Below, in pieces: positions 25,498 to 39,600 of a DNA stretch of 64,000 nucleotides; within the stretch, counting starts at the first letter, position 1, and each line of letters starts with the position of its first letter. This stretch comes from Aphrophora alni (Eukaryota; Arthropoda; Insecta; Hemiptera; Aphrophoridae), in assembly GCA_963513935.1 (NCBI GenBank), contig OY740768.1, positions 19,777,177-19,841,176 on the forward strand. The letters run 5' to 3'. The notes beneath the pieces were generated by a model. That model was not told where the DNA came from. It saw only the letters and a program-made list of their open reading frames with translations, and did no database searches. Position numbers and translations under genes: made by a program.

Positions 25498-25720
25498 CTC
25501 TATCCTAGCTTTAGAACTGGGCTCTTGTTTAGATTACTCCTTTTAGTTTTAGTTTTCAACATGGGTCAGACTACGAAGCTATTTTGGTATTTTTCATTTT
25601 TCTCGTAGTATATGTTTATCACGTGATAATTAAAGTTGATTTATACTCTCGAGAAGTTGTGTCTTAGTTTTCATATACACAAAATGACAAATACCCGCTT
25701 AAAACTATATCAATAAATGA
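25498..25720 (+). other. Candidate 3' UTR exon of the TRP gene
   Basis: Begins directly after the acceptor at 25497 and would hold three more codons, a stop and 3' UTR. It is somewhat richer in G+C than its surroundings. A variant AATTAAA near 25629 and an AATAAA near 25712 could serve as poly(A) signals. The end is arbitrary. The exon is only as credible as the weak donor at 24914. Confidence 0.22.
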
Positions 25721-25893
25721 GTTCCCATATTTATTAATAATGACTATAATAACAGGAATAGGTTAACCTAAATTTCTGCCTGTGTCATAACAAATTCAAG
25801 GACCAAATGCGGTAAAAACGATCATCAAGGTGGTTGCCGTAGTATATAATTTAAAACATTTTATTTTCTCATAGTACAATGAAAATCAGAGTG

Positions 25894-25973
25894 ATGCAGC
25901 TCGGTTAGAGAAGCACGTTTATAATGCTGCAGTCCGGACCACAGAAACTTCAAACGTTACACAGATTCGAGCC
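25894..25973 (+). repeat. tRNA-like relic (possible SINE head)
   Basis: 'gcagctcggttagagaagca' resembles the D-arm and A box of tRNAs, a short arm 'agca...tgct' encloses a loop containing TTTATAA, and 'agattcgagcc' resembles the B box. Spacing between the boxes is longer than in a functional tRNA and the acceptor stem does not pair well. It is best read as a decayed tRNA-derived element rather than a gene. Confidence 0.3.
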
Positions 25974-28900
25974 ACGATATCGTTTCGTATGTTACCTACT
26001 CTTCAGTTTTTATTATTCTAAAGAGCACATATTAAAAAATTGTTAGCAACAAATAAAAAAAGTATGAAAGAAGAATTATGATTTTGAAAATATTTAGTGA
26101 CAGAATCTGCTGTGGTAAAAATGAATAAACATTTGAATCTACATAAGTCTTCATGTAATATTGAAGAACTTTAAAACTATGCCTTTACAACAGTATAAGC
26201 AAAGATATCCGTAAAATAACGGTTTGGAATAACATTTCGTAGTAATATTCTTAAGTGCTTTAGATTAGTAGATAATATATATATATATATACTTGGGATT
26301 TATTAAAGTGATATTATATTACGCTTGATTCACATATATTCACTTACTACGTATATATTCTCAATCAATACTACTTAAAAACGTGGTAATATGTAATACT
26401 AAGAGAAATTTCACGAAGGAAACGTACCAAGTGGTTCTTGATTCACCCTGAAGTGGTTAGACTGATAGGGAAGCATTTCCGAAGTGTCTTAATGACGCAA
26501 CTTCATTATAACTCCACCCAAATTTCCTTCATTAAAATATATCACTAAGCTTTGTTGAAAGTTCATTCAAAACAAATGAATAGACTAGTAACTAGTTCAA
26601 AGATATTAAAATTTAAATTACTTCTGTAAATGAATATATTATATTTGGTGTATTTGACTTTTTAATCATTCTTACACCATTCTGATGGAAAGTTGCAAAC
26701 TTTGTTTTAAGTCGACAACTATGTTATAAGATACGCGTTCAATTTGTTGAATATGCAACTTTATTTAAATAATTATATATTCAAACTAGAAATATATTTT
26801 TATAGTACATTAACAACCTTAGGGAATTAACTCCTCCCTAAGAATTATACAACATAGATCACATAGATCACACCTCATAATACAATTTCTCTTTGGAAAT
26901 CTGAGTTGGCTTTAATAGATTATCACTTCTTGGTAAATCTCCAATGGGGAGAGATTGGCCATTTAGAAAAAACCATAATAAAAGTGTAAAATCAGCTTCA
27001 TTTTTGTCAGGCATTTATTGTGTCAAGTCTTAACAAGAAACCAAGCCTGCTGATTAAGTAATTTGGATGATAATTGGTGGGGATAAATTTTATAATATTA
27101 ATAATTAGATAAAAACTGTATCAAAGTTCAGCGTATTTCACCAGCAATTTGTCGAACTTTGGGGTAAGCCTATTGGGTAAAAATAATACGAAATATCTTG
27201 TAAACGCAAGCCTCTAAATTCTTCTTTTTTTTTAAAGTTAGACAATGAAAATTTTGGTTTGTATGATTTTTTTTTTAATTTAACCTCAAATCCTCCCAAA
27301 AAGGAAAAAATACCCAACTAAAATCTATAATAATAGAAGACATACAGCTTACCAATTCATAAATAAAAACGTTTAAAGCCGTTATATTTAAATGACTTTT
27401 GTATTAAATGGAAATATAAATATTTCAAAAATAGCAGCCTAAAACCTTTCTTTATAAGTACAAAACTCTAGTCTAGTAAAATTCTTAGTGAAAACATTTC
27501 ACCAAATATACTAAAAACTAAATAGTATATTAATTTAACATTTATTTCTAAAACTCAAATACATAAATATACCAGTTTAAGAAATAAAAAAAAGGGAAAA
27601 TACATTTTTATAGCAATGTACTTTAGATGAACATTCGTTTCTCTAGTAGGCTGATGAATTGTATCTTGGCCATGTATACTAGCCATCATGGCTCTCTAAC
27701 CTCATCCTATTATACATTTTCTCTTGTGATTTCATGAATGAAGAGGTTTATAAAATTCATTCTAAAACCAGAAAACAACACGTTAATAGTACATATCTTG
27801 GACGCAGCTGGTATTGTTACGTGAAAATACACCTATGATTCAGAAAGCTGCTACGTCTAAAATAAATAATACATCTGTACAGAGACGTCAAATAAGAGAT
27901 ATTTTAAACAATAATTCATAAATTTAAAAAATTTACTCAAGTTTTATACCAGGGGTTTTAGAATCATTTTATTTTTGAAACGTTTAAACAGACACTATTG
28001 TTAATTTTGTTGAAATTAAGTATTTCACTGTTTTATTTCGGTTTTGATTATGTTACATTTTTCTCCTATAACATCCTTTTATTCAAATATTTCAAAAAAT
28101 TTATTGATAAACATTTTCAATGTGTTTTTTACTGCTTAAACAATTTACTACTTTGTGTTGAGAACTAAATTAATAGTAAAATACACATAATTCTTGGATG
28201 ATTTTTTTATGACAATAATTTTGTATACTTTATTTTGGAAAAAAATGTCAAATTTGAATGTTCCTTAATCCCTTGTAAAACTAGCAAAATTTCCAAACTA
28301 AGCGATCACTTTTCTAAAGTAAAATTTCCAAATAAATATTGTATTTAATTTAATAAAAACCAGTTACGTATACAGGCTGTAAATGTGGTTAATTATGGTT
28401 TTAATCGTTTTTTAAAGGAATAAATTGTAACTGTGTAAGTGATCTATATTTTTGAAATGATATGAGATTAAAATTAAATAATGATAATAAAAAACAAAAT
28501 CTCCATTTTTGTTTGCATTAAAATAAATTAGAGGTAATGTAATATTTATATGACATTTTATTAATATTTTGACCGAAAGAATAAATTCCTAAAGTTTAGC
28601 AAACTGATTGTGAAACACTGTATATATATAATAGCACACATCATCGTACTCTAAAACCAACAATCCAAACCATGCTCTAAATAATTTAATCATAACCAAT
28701 ATAAAAATACTATATTTCATTAAAATTTGAACAACTGTGGCTAAAGGCCACCATCTGAAAGGTGCACTAAAACTTACCGACTAACAAATAGTTTATTAAA
28801 CCATCGCATACAAACAATCAACTTACCAAGAACTTAGAGTTCATAACCTCATTTTCAACCAACAGTACTCTCGAAATTATTAATTAAAATCTCTTTGATG

Positions 28901-29849
28901 TAATATGTAGTTTATAGAACTTAAAACCAGTAGGCCTATTCTTTCTGAGATAACTTTTAAATGTAAATGATAATAAATTATTACCTATTAGCTTAATTAC
29001 ATTTAAGTTTAAATAAGGGTTTAATTCGACTACATACTAATGTACACAACTGGTATGAAAGTTGAAGTTCAAATTTAAATGTCTGAGCTTTCGTCTGAAT
29101 TTCCCTAAAAATATAATATTTTGATCAAATTTAATGAAATTATTGTAAAATAAATTAAGATAATATTAAACGATTAAAAAATATTCAAATATGCCCTATA
29201 TCCATTAAGAATAGCTAAAATGTAATATTATTTATAAAAGAAAATCATAAAAAATATTGAAAATTATTTAATTTATTTTTAAATAAAACTAACTAAGAAC
29301 CATTAGTTGAGAAACAAATGTTTTACTGCTTTAAACAAGCTATGTTATAACAAATTGTGTAAAAATGTAGATCAGGTTAAAAGGAAAATAAGAAATATGT
29401 TCAATTAATTATCTAAGAATGTTTTGTTAAATCTGAATCTTTTTAGTGATGAAATCTACATTAATTTCATGAGGGTGGGAAGGCCTATATCGGACTTATT
29501 TAGGTACACTTTTTCCAATCCCTTTAAAAATACGCAAACATAATTGACAGACATATGGGCAGACATTTTTCATACAACGTTTATATACACGATAATAATT
29601 TGTTTAGTTAACGTCCAAGAATTCCACATTTTTGTGAATAAACATTTTTGTATTGTTACATTAAATTTCCCTATTGTGATAATAATGCTTCCACATCTAT
29701 TATATATTACGGAGCGTACTTGTATAACATTTTAGCTTTTTATTTTTAACAGCTCCTTAGAAAAATGTACCTTTGTATACAAAAAGGTTTTTTTTCGATA
29801 AATGCTTTAAAGTTTTAATTTACATTTGAGACGATATTTATTTGGGACA

Positions 29850-30110
29850 TGGCAACGATGTTTTCTGTGCAATTCATGACTACACAATCCCGTCAACTTC
29901 CAGTCAAGCCAACCACTGTTTACTTTTAGTAGACCCTCCCACCGATTGCCACAGGTTGAAAGAACCAAATTGAACAGAATAACCTGTGGTAAATATTTGA
30001 TTAAAGAATTGCCGCCTTAGGCCTCTCAACGTCTTAGACGCTTAGATAAAGTCAGTCTGTTGACATTATTTGTGTGGTGAAGTCAGATTACCAACTCTAC
30101 CCCTAACAAA
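29850..30110. promoter_or_regulatory. Island of higher G+C with an inverted repeat
   Basis: About 260 bases with visibly higher G+C than either flank. Contains perfect 9-base inverted arms CCACAGGTT (29949-29957) and AACCTGTGG (29981-29989), 23 bases apart. Neither strand carries a long open frame. Could be a conserved non-coding element, an unannotated exon or an old repeat. Confidence 0.25.
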
Positions 30111-32089
30111 AATTAACCTTGACCATAACTTTTAATATTTGTCAAAAAGTACCGTGCCATTCAGTCACAAATATTATAATTTTATTAAGGGTTGTTGGGA
30201 AGTTTGTGTCTAATTCCAACTTGACATACTTCAAAATGTTCAGAAATAATGGTCTACAAAAAATAATAATTTAGGATTCCTGCTACCCTTAAATAGAAAA
30301 TAATAATCTGCTAATTTTGAAAATTCAAATTATATTTTATTCTGTACGTTTATTGATTTAATTATAAATGACCAACTAATGAATTTTAAACGTTAATTAA
30401 ATATGACGTTAAACTTGACAATAAAGTTTTAACGGTATATCGTTTCAGTGGAATATTATTAAACGAAACGTTATTTTACCTCAACTAAATTATATTCATG
30501 ATATGAAGCAAGGGAACTTTGATATATCTTTTTTATTTATTATAAAAATATACAAAGAGAATTTTTGACGTAAATGACATTTATAATAAAAATTCTATTG
30601 CTTAATGAATAAATAAATGTGATTAAATTCATCGAAACATCATGACGTTTTATATCTTCTGGGGGTTTTAATACTATTGGTTGTGCTTTTTTCGAAATTT
30701 CATTTTAATTCTTTAACCATAATCTATTTTCTAGCACGGCTTCGAATCCTTGCACTATTGACTTTCACTAAAGTAAATGAATTTATTTTTCGAAAAAAAA
30801 AATATATATATATATATAAACCTATCTAAATAACACATTACAAATATTTTATTTAAATACTCTATGCCTATTAGTATTAAAAATTATAGGTTTTCTAAAA
30901 GGTTGTACACATTTTTTTAAATTTTCCCATCATATGTACGGAAGTCACAGATCTCCTAGTTTTGTGAACTCAGTAACGTACAAAATTATATATTCGACAT
31001 TTATTTCATCTTTAAGTTTAGCTGCCTGTCACAAGATAGCTGTCACAAAAATTGAAAAATATATTTTATATTTAGTATATATTAGCCTTTTATCTGACTT
31101 TATCCACTCAAATTGTTTTTAAACAATGACAATTTGCAAAATGTTGCGTAAATACATTTCTTCCCAAGGTGCCGTCATATGAGTAACGAAATTACACATT
31201 ACCTAGCCTGTAAACTTGTTTAAGGGTTGATTTGCATGACAAGGTTGGGTAATTTTACCATGACGGCTCCTCATCAAGTTGTTATATACTATAACCCTAA
31301 GGGTTGGGTTACCCTGTACAAAACTATTGTCAAACAAGTTCAATGATTAAACATTTAACAGCATAATTAAACGAGTCCATAAAATAGAAGGAAGTACTCC
31401 TATTGACCTCACCTTTTCATGAACTATAACAGTTGATTAAACGATAAAATTGAGAGCTTTTCTACCTCAAAAACATGACGGAAGACTGTCAAAGGAGTCG
31501 TATTATTGTTGGTTGTACTTGCTCTTATGCACTAAACACATTATTTTCCGTCAAAACACTAAATCTTATCCTTTTATTTGTACTGATACGAATGTGAAAT
31601 ATCCTCCAATTCATTATTGTAGTTCATAAAAACTTGGATTTACAGAGCAACATTTCCTACTAAACTGGAAAACCTACTCTTCGTACTTTCATTGTTGTAA
31701 TTTTAACAGGAACCACAGTAAACCGATTTCAAAAAGTGAATATTATAAATAAACCAAAATTTGAAAATATGCTTCACATTTCCAAATTATTGATACAAGC
31801 CATCTTATACTCTATAAATACAATTGTTCTGTGAATATCAATGAAGGGAAAATTGCTAAGAAGTAATTTTAAACAAATTTATTTAACGAAACAGTTACTG
31901 TTGTTGAAACATAACTGTCTTAGAACCCTCTTTCAGTCCCGTCTTTTGACATAATTTTTTTTTCTTTCAAATATTTTTATTAGTTTTAAATTTAATTTAA
32001 ATTATAATATAAACACGAGGTTGAGAAACATTGTGCCATTTTCGTTTGTAATGCACCACTTACCCAATGTTAAAATGAAATAATATTCG

Positions 32090-32091
<2 letters not shown>

Positions 32092-32148
<57 letters not shown>
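32092..32148. repeat. (AT)n followed by a T28 tract
   Basis: About 14 AT dinucleotides (32092-32120), then 28 T residues (32121-32148), running directly into the head of family A copy 10. Confidence 0.95.
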
Positions 32149-32368
32149 GTTTAAGGAAAAAACCTCTCGGTCATTATCACCTTACAAAGAAAGGAAGCAA
32201 CTAACCTAAAATAAAGGCTCGTCGAATTCTCTAATAATATTAGGGTTGGAATAGAACAAGAGTTGGTCAAGATAAACCTAATAAGAAATATGAAAAGGAG
32301 GGATTTATCCCAAGACTACCTGAAAATAGATATAGGTCCGGATTGCCACGCCTCTACTCACTATACTA
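32146..32368 (+). repeat. Dispersed repeat family A, copy 10
   Basis: Head TTTGTTTAAGGAAAAAACC, 'tctcggtcattatcacctt', 'aataaaggctcgtcgaatt', 'gaacaagagttggtcaag', 'ggagggatttatcccaagac', 'gccacgcctctactcactat'. Part of the 'gatccagctaggg' segment is deleted. Confidence 0.82.
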
Positions 32369-32929
32369 AACTTCTTTGAGTAATGACATGAATAAACTAA
32401 GGTGCATTTTAATTTAACATAGTCAAGTATTATTTCATCAGCTTGATATCGATGAAATCATCAAGCAGTTGAAATCGATTTACGATTTCCCCTACTTCAT
32501 TTTTTCTCGCTACCCCGTCGTACTTCTTCCACCTATCCTTTTATCCCCGGTGAGTAGCCTACACCTGTTATCCAGGTGGATAATATTTTGTGCTTGTTAA
32601 ATGCAGTGAGGACAGGTATAAACCTGTTATTTTGTTTATTGTAGGCCTAGATTTGCGTAAGCAAATACTTACCCTAATTGCGTGGCTAATAGAAAACTAC
32701 CCATTTATAAAAAGTTTTTCTTGTTTGAAATTAACTTATCATTATACCAGGTTTAACACCAAAAATGAAAATACTACCGTTTTTCTAATTTTTAACTTTT
32801 TTTTCAAAAATCGCAGGGACGGGCCAATTTTATTTCCAAGGGTGAAATGATGTTTCTTATTTTTAACACTGCCATTTAAACCCCTAAAAGTGGTTAAAAT
32901 CAAGGCCTAAATTTGTATTGTGAGAGGAT

Positions 32930-33245
32930 TCGAGCAACAAATCATTTTTAAAGCTTGTTAAAATCTCTCTTCAACGATATCTCAGTTTTTTAATTAAAAT
33001 CATCAGTTTATAAATATTTCGTTCTAAAGTTAATGGACAGTTATTTTATAAGCAGAATGGGTGTAATTTAAAACCGATTTTGTGAAATTACCATCATGGC
33101 AAATTTCTATTTTTTTATCGATACCTCACAAAGAGGCATTTTGAGAGAGATTGTGGCCAATAATTTTGTTTAGGTCCTTATAGGTTAAACATGAGATATA
33201 TTTGATCAAACCGTTAAAGCCGATTTTATATTTGATTGCGTAATT
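32930..33245 (+). repeat. Possible dispersed repeat family B, diverged copy
   Basis: Shares scattered phrases with 23205-23685, including 'agaggcatttt', 'aaccgatttt' and 'tgatcaaa-cgtta', in similar order. Alignment by eye is weak and boundaries are approximate. Confidence 0.35.
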
Positions 33246-33401
33246 TAACGGTAATTCTATAGTAATGATTGTTGGTACCAACTTAGATCAGTTAAAAGAA
33301 AGTAATCTATAGAAGATAACGATAAGATAATTTAACTCTCTATCCTACCCGACCAACTTGCCTTCATTAAACAGTACTTCGTGGTTTCAGCTAAAATCTT
33401 T

Positions 33402-33640
33402 CTTCCTTTTTATTTTGAGGCAAACTCCGTTTCAGTCCCTTACAAAAAAAGGAAAATTATAAAATAAAGGTTCCTAGTCCTTGAATAACGTTACAATCGA
33501 AATAAAACATGAGTTGTTTAAGGGAGACCTAATAGAAAATAAAAGAGAGGAATCTAATCGTGATAAATAGGCGTAGATTCACCTAGGGTCCCTTGGATTT
33601 GCCACACCAATACTCACTATAAGTAAGCCTCTATGGGTCC
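33402..33640 (+). repeat. Dispersed repeat family A, copy 11
   Basis: 'gaggcaaactccgtttcag', 'ataaaggttcctagtccttg', 'aataacgttacaatcg', 'aagggagacctaata', 'agagaggaatctaatcg', 'cacctagggtcccttgg' and the tail 'ccaatactcactataag'. Confidence 0.82.
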
Positions 33641-36600
33641 ATCACCCAGAATGGCATGTTGGTTTGTAGTATTCTCTGCTTCTGTAATTTTTAACATTAT
33701 GATTTACAAGAGAGGGTTGCAGTGATTTTATGAAACAAATGACTATAATGTGCAACTAGATCAGACAAGTTTAAGAACCTCTATCATAGAGATAAGCAGG
33801 TTAATTGAAACCATGTTTTGGTGTTAATCGTTTAATTTCAGGAAAGAAACACTGAAAATCCAATAAGAAATAAGACAGTAGAAAGGTGGTTCTGGACCAA
33901 GTTACTTTGAGTAGAAGGTTGTTATCAAGTATAGGGCAAACTATTAATCAATGAACTTTTAAACATCACAATTCTATCCAATCTTAATACACCTATTGTC
34001 AGAACTGAATTGAAAATACATTGACCACAAATTGAAATTTTGTGAAATAATAAGTGAACGTAATCCAAATTTTCTTTTTCATATTTTTTAGACAAGTGTT
34101 CTTTTTGTAAACGGTGATGGGCCTAATTTTTACAACTGGTCCAACTTCAATCCCAGGATATTTCACGTTGTTAATTATCTAGACTGAAAGTTTTGGTCAT
34201 TTACCTTTGATATTTTTGAGGTTATTAAAAGACAACACTCACCCAATATTTTTATGACGCTCTACATTGTTAATTAATCAAAGATTTTTAGATCAATGGA
34301 TTAGAAGGAAAGGTTTATTTTAGGTTATAGCTGGCATAGTCACCAAATTTGTCGCCAATACTATTTATTTTGTGGTTTCACTTAACACTTTAAATAAACT
34401 CAACCCAGCCCGTTTATTTAGACGATTTCCGCTAACGTACGTAGAGAAAGTACTTCAAAAGTGTGCCATCGATTTCAACAACATTTACACCTGAAAAATT
34501 ATGATTTTTAACATATAATAAACCTAAATGTAAGTAATTGGTGGAATGAATGTCTCACATTTAAAACGCAATTTCTCTTAAAGTGTTGTTCCAAATTTTA
34601 AAAGTAAGATTCCAATGAAAGAGATTTTAACAAGCTTTAAAATGAAGTACAGTACTGCTTGCTTTTACCCTTTTAAAATTTAGGGGTGATTCATCACTGC
34701 TTTGGACTTGAAGTAGCAATGACGTTCAGTATGAGATAACACGAATGTTTTGTTTTACGTCTTCATTTTATGGGAAAACTGCTAATCTTAAACTGTATTA
34801 TCAATTTTATTTTACGTTTGATATTAGAAGTATTTCAAATGAAATATTTTTCAGTGAGAAAAAATTTCTAATCACAAAAATACAGCACCGTACAAATTTA
34901 AGGAATTTAAAAAATATAGTATAAACGAGAAATGGTACGTGTAATATGTTTCCATAGAAGGTCTTCAAAAATAAATTAGTAATGGAATTTTGTTCTTTGA
35001 ACACCATTGGTGAGTTAAAGGAGTTTCAGTTAAAATCATTATGTAATATTCATAGTAGTAACACCTCTTCTAATTTGGGATGTTTTCAATTGGTGTACTT
35101 TCACTTCCTATGTGTGTAATAAATGTTACAAATCAATTACTATTTTCTGCATTTTAACCGAAGTTATTTCCGCATTTAAATTTATATTTTTAAGTACACT
35201 GAAATTAATTACCATTAATTTAAATATCAATAACACATTTTACGCAAATTTACATGCTTAATTTATTCATAAAAACAACCAAAAACATGAAAGAAGATAA
35301 AAGCTCATGGTGAATGGTTAAATGGTTAAATGTATCGCCTAGGGACTTCATTCTAGTGGGTAAGTTGTGAATTGATATCACATTAAGATCTTTGAGGTTT
35401 TTCATTTTCTATTTTGTTTACAACTTTCTGTTGATTGAATTCGTGATGTGGGTTTTCAATTCTCTTTCCCCACAGTGTAATATTTACAAAGAAAATGACT
35501 AGAGAAACTTCTATGTAAATTATTGGTGTTTTCTCTTTTTCCATAATTTTCATCACATAATTTTATTTCTTTTTAAAATGGATAAGGTTATATAAAAATG
35601 ATCGTCTTCAGATTTCTATAAAAATCGTTCCCTTGTGCAGGATGGAAAGTCTTTAAAACTTTCTTACCACTGATAAAAAAACTTATGTGAAACATAGATA
35701 AGTCTGTGCTTCTTAAACATAATTATATTTGACTTAAATCTTACTATCACTCTCTTGATTACTAATAAAGGAAATAATTTATCGTCCTTAAGGATGGGTT
35801 AATACGTCATACTCAAGTAATTGATATGGTCAAAGTATTCCCAAGGATTAGGTTCGGCCTCTGTAGAGAATTTCAATCTACTTTGGGTCCCTTTGATAGT
35901 TTAGCTTATATTACAGGCGTGTAATGAAAGCGTTTCAATCAAAACTAGAGATGGCTTAAACATTGCACCAACTTTCTGACATCTGTATTTGTTGTAAATA
36001 ATATTATTACTGATAAACTTCGTTGTTTTCTCTTTACTTCACTTAACTCGGCACTCTTAACGATATCCTTTTACATGTACGCCTCCATTTGCTTCACAAA
36101 ATCTAAATTATCTATTAAATATTTTAACGCCCTATATTTAAAGTTTGATCTCAAACGCTCCAAATATTAATTACATTCTTATGTACTTTTTTTATGTATA
36201 GCTTACCAAATGTTGTGCATATGATTCAATAACAAGAAAATAGATGACACAACACACGAATGTTATTTCGAACGATACTTAAAAAACTTCTAAATTAAAG
36301 TAGTTACTATTATGCAGCACGTCTATTTGGTCTGAGCTTTGGTTTTGGGTTTACGTATTAATATTATTCAGCATCATATAAAAAAGAAAAATTTAAATGA
36401 AAGCCAAATACAATATAGCACTGCGCTTACGCCATTCAAACTTCTCTTACATTCTCACCTTTAGTGGATGTAGAAACGATCCCGTGACGCTTTAGCCACA
36501 TCTACACCTTTCTTCTTGTAGGTCTTTTACGTTATATTCTTCTCTCTCTTCTTTCCTGGTAGGTCTCCCTTGCACAACTTTTATTCTCTTCGGACTCTGA

Positions 36601-39600
36601 CGCTATAAGAATATTCGATAGCTATGCGTCTCTATTTTATGTTGTTTTTTAAGAGTAATTTGAAAACAACCGATAACCATTTGTTGTATAGTAATAGTAC
36701 ACTACTTTTCTCTAACTGCTTACAAGACCAAGACTGAAAGTACGAGTATATTTACTTTGGCTAGTGTATCTAGTTAAGACTGGAAGTAGTAGTCTGAGTG
36801 AAATTAGTAGCTGACTAATAAACAACTCAATGATTTATTTCAATTCTCAAAATTATTTAGACCAGTTTTATTACATCTATGCAATTTATTATATAACAAA
36901 AACTTTATGAGTATGTGCTGACTTTGGGTAGTAGGTAAAGTATAATTAGGTAATATCGAAAGCTATCGTGAGAGTATCTGATTTGGTCAGTGTCTGATTA
37001 ACAAACAACCCAATGTTCTTACATTTATTATTAAAATTCATAACGCTTGGTTTAAATATCTACGCAACAAATTTAATAAATTATGGATATTATTTTTATA
37101 TACCTGATATTAAGCTTACACTTACTGTCTATTTTAATATACGGTGTAAACATTTTAGACTATGGAACCAATATTTAAAAATTGTTCAGTAACGACGTTC
37201 TTATTGAACATCGTTCAATGCTGATATAAAAGTGCATGAAATGAGCAATTATTACGTGACAATATAACGAATAGAATTAAATTGACTGTCGCAATAACAT
37301 AAATCCGTCACCATTTTGAAATTTACCGACCAATTTTATTTTAATCTGATCAGTATATCCAGTACTGATTCAAATTTGATGTCAGATTAATTTATCGTTC
37401 ATCATTATGTTTATAGGATGCTGAGGTTTTACATTCATTGTCTTCAATTTCGTCCATTAAATGTGGAATAACTTTTTGAAAATTTGAAGTTTTATTGTAT
37501 TTCGTTGCACAAGACTTTACTAATTCGATCTCTGTATGGTTCTTTCTTAGGTAATGGTTGCATTTTCTCCCAGCAAAATTTTAAATAATATTTCTGGAAA
37601 CTTTTGAAAGATATTTATACTTTTCTATATACCTTTTAGAAACACATATAAAGTATTTTCCTGACACCGTACAGTTGATAAATTGAAATTATATTTTTTT
37701 AATAATATTTGTTCAACTCTCGTATCAATTTTACAACAAAAAGAAAACTTTGAATAATACATAAACAGCTATTCTATTTTTGTTTCACTCGTTAGAAATA
37801 GGTTGACGTTTGTGATATGTTCAGTAGTAATAGTTCATGTTTTAATTAATTTTAATAAATAAAAACTTTGAACAGCTACTTTAGGACCAACTAATAATTT
37901 TATAATTGCAGATAGAGGTTATTTTAAGCTACAGTAAAGATGTAATAATTATTTGTGTTGTTTTACATATCTTACTTTCTTATCAAATGTTTTTTTGTTG
38001 TTTTTTTTGCAGTTTGACATCACAACTTAATTTTTTTAATTTTGTTATATATCTGGTAATCTAACAATGTAATTTACGATTATAAAAGCGCCAATTTCGG
38101 AACAAAAAATGCCAACGAGTTAAGTCTGTTAAGTCAGTGTAACAGACAAAATATGAAACTTTTCGTTTTCCATTGGTTTATGTTTTCTCTAAACACATTT
38201 ACATCTTCGACAATGGATTATGCATTTAGTCTAGATTATGTGTCTGCATTTTTGTATAACCTTTTATCAGTAAATCAAGTACCTTAAATTAATTTTGATA
38301 ATTTTAAATAAAAATTGTTTAAAATTTTAATATCAAATAAGTCGGAGAAACAACTTTAAGAAAACTTTTACGAGAGACATTAACCTTCCTTTTTTACCTT
38401 ATTAATATTTCAGCTTCTTTTATGTTGTTGGGCAAGGAAAACCTCCAGTTTATTTTCTCACGAGTATTTCATGAACACTCTGTATTAAGTGAGAAAGTAA
38501 GAACGACAGGAGAGAGGAAGGGAACTTTAACAGTGCTGCAATCATTGACACAGTTTCTTCCAACTCAAGTCTCATTGTAAATTAATTTTATTACTGCGAG
38601 AGAAAAGAGTTTAAAACCACCTCACGAATTCAATCTGCAGAAAGTTGTAAACAAAATATTAAATGAAAATCGTGGAAGATCTTGATGTGTTACCAGTTCA
38701 CAACTTGCCCCCGGTACTTCCCCACCCTCTATTTGCTCTTAAACTCTTTACGTGGTAACTGACACTTTTAGTAGTCTACGTTTAACTAGCAGTGCCCTCC
38801 TCCTCACCTCTCATTGAAAAGTAAACACAATATAGTAAACTGTTATCAAATAGTTTACTAAATCAGTGATGTTCATTTAAAAAACATTTTATGAATAAAA
38901 ACCTTTAACATTATAAAACAACCCTTTACTTTCTAATGGAATGGAAGAAGAAAAAAATATTGCGATGGGAAAGAAACCAATTTTGGAGCTCTTGACTAAA
39001 ACATTTTTAGGCAAATTTTTGTCTCTCTGTTTTCTCTGATATATTACAAACTGTTTAATTTCCTAACGCCATTTAAAAAATTCGCCACTCCTTTTTAATC
39101 ATATTTGGCGAAAACAAAACCCTGGTTTATATCCTAAATTTAATTAAAATTCAACTAACATTTTGAGCAGATATTACTAATATTTAATAATTTTGGGGTT
39201 ATGTTTTCATCAATTTTATTTTTTTAGTAATTACTCCTTTATTTCTTATCGAAGAAAATATTTCTTTAAAATATTGGGTGTAATTTTAAATATAAATCGT
39301 TTTATAATATTCAGGTGGGGAATTAGAAGTATCAGCCTATTAATTTCGAAATCGGCAAACATTATAAACTTTATGGACAGATTTATAAACCGATCCTGCA
39401 TATCGAATTTGATTAAATCGTACTATAATTCCAACTTTGGAGTATATATAAGAGTTGAAAGTGGTGAAATTATTCTGTACATAAAACTATGCAATATACA
39501 GTGATAAAAATTGGTGGCAAATTAGTGTAATGAATAAGATTGGTGGATGTTTATGGCCTCAGGTGTAGAGTGAGGTGTCTCAATTACTATAATCGTTAAT

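Larger units (their letters stand above)
25721..32091. other. Non-coding downstream flank of the TRP gene
   Basis: No family A copy is found in this 6 kb, the longest stretch without one in the half of the window around the gene. Contents are the tRNA-like relic (25.9 kb), the G+C island (29.9 kb) and short TA runs near 26.28, 28.62 and 30.80 kb. Confidence 0.55.

Noticed and set aside
38380..38480. Possible family A head near 38425 ('gggcaaggaaaacctccag')
   Set aside because: Similarity does not continue into the body of the repeat.
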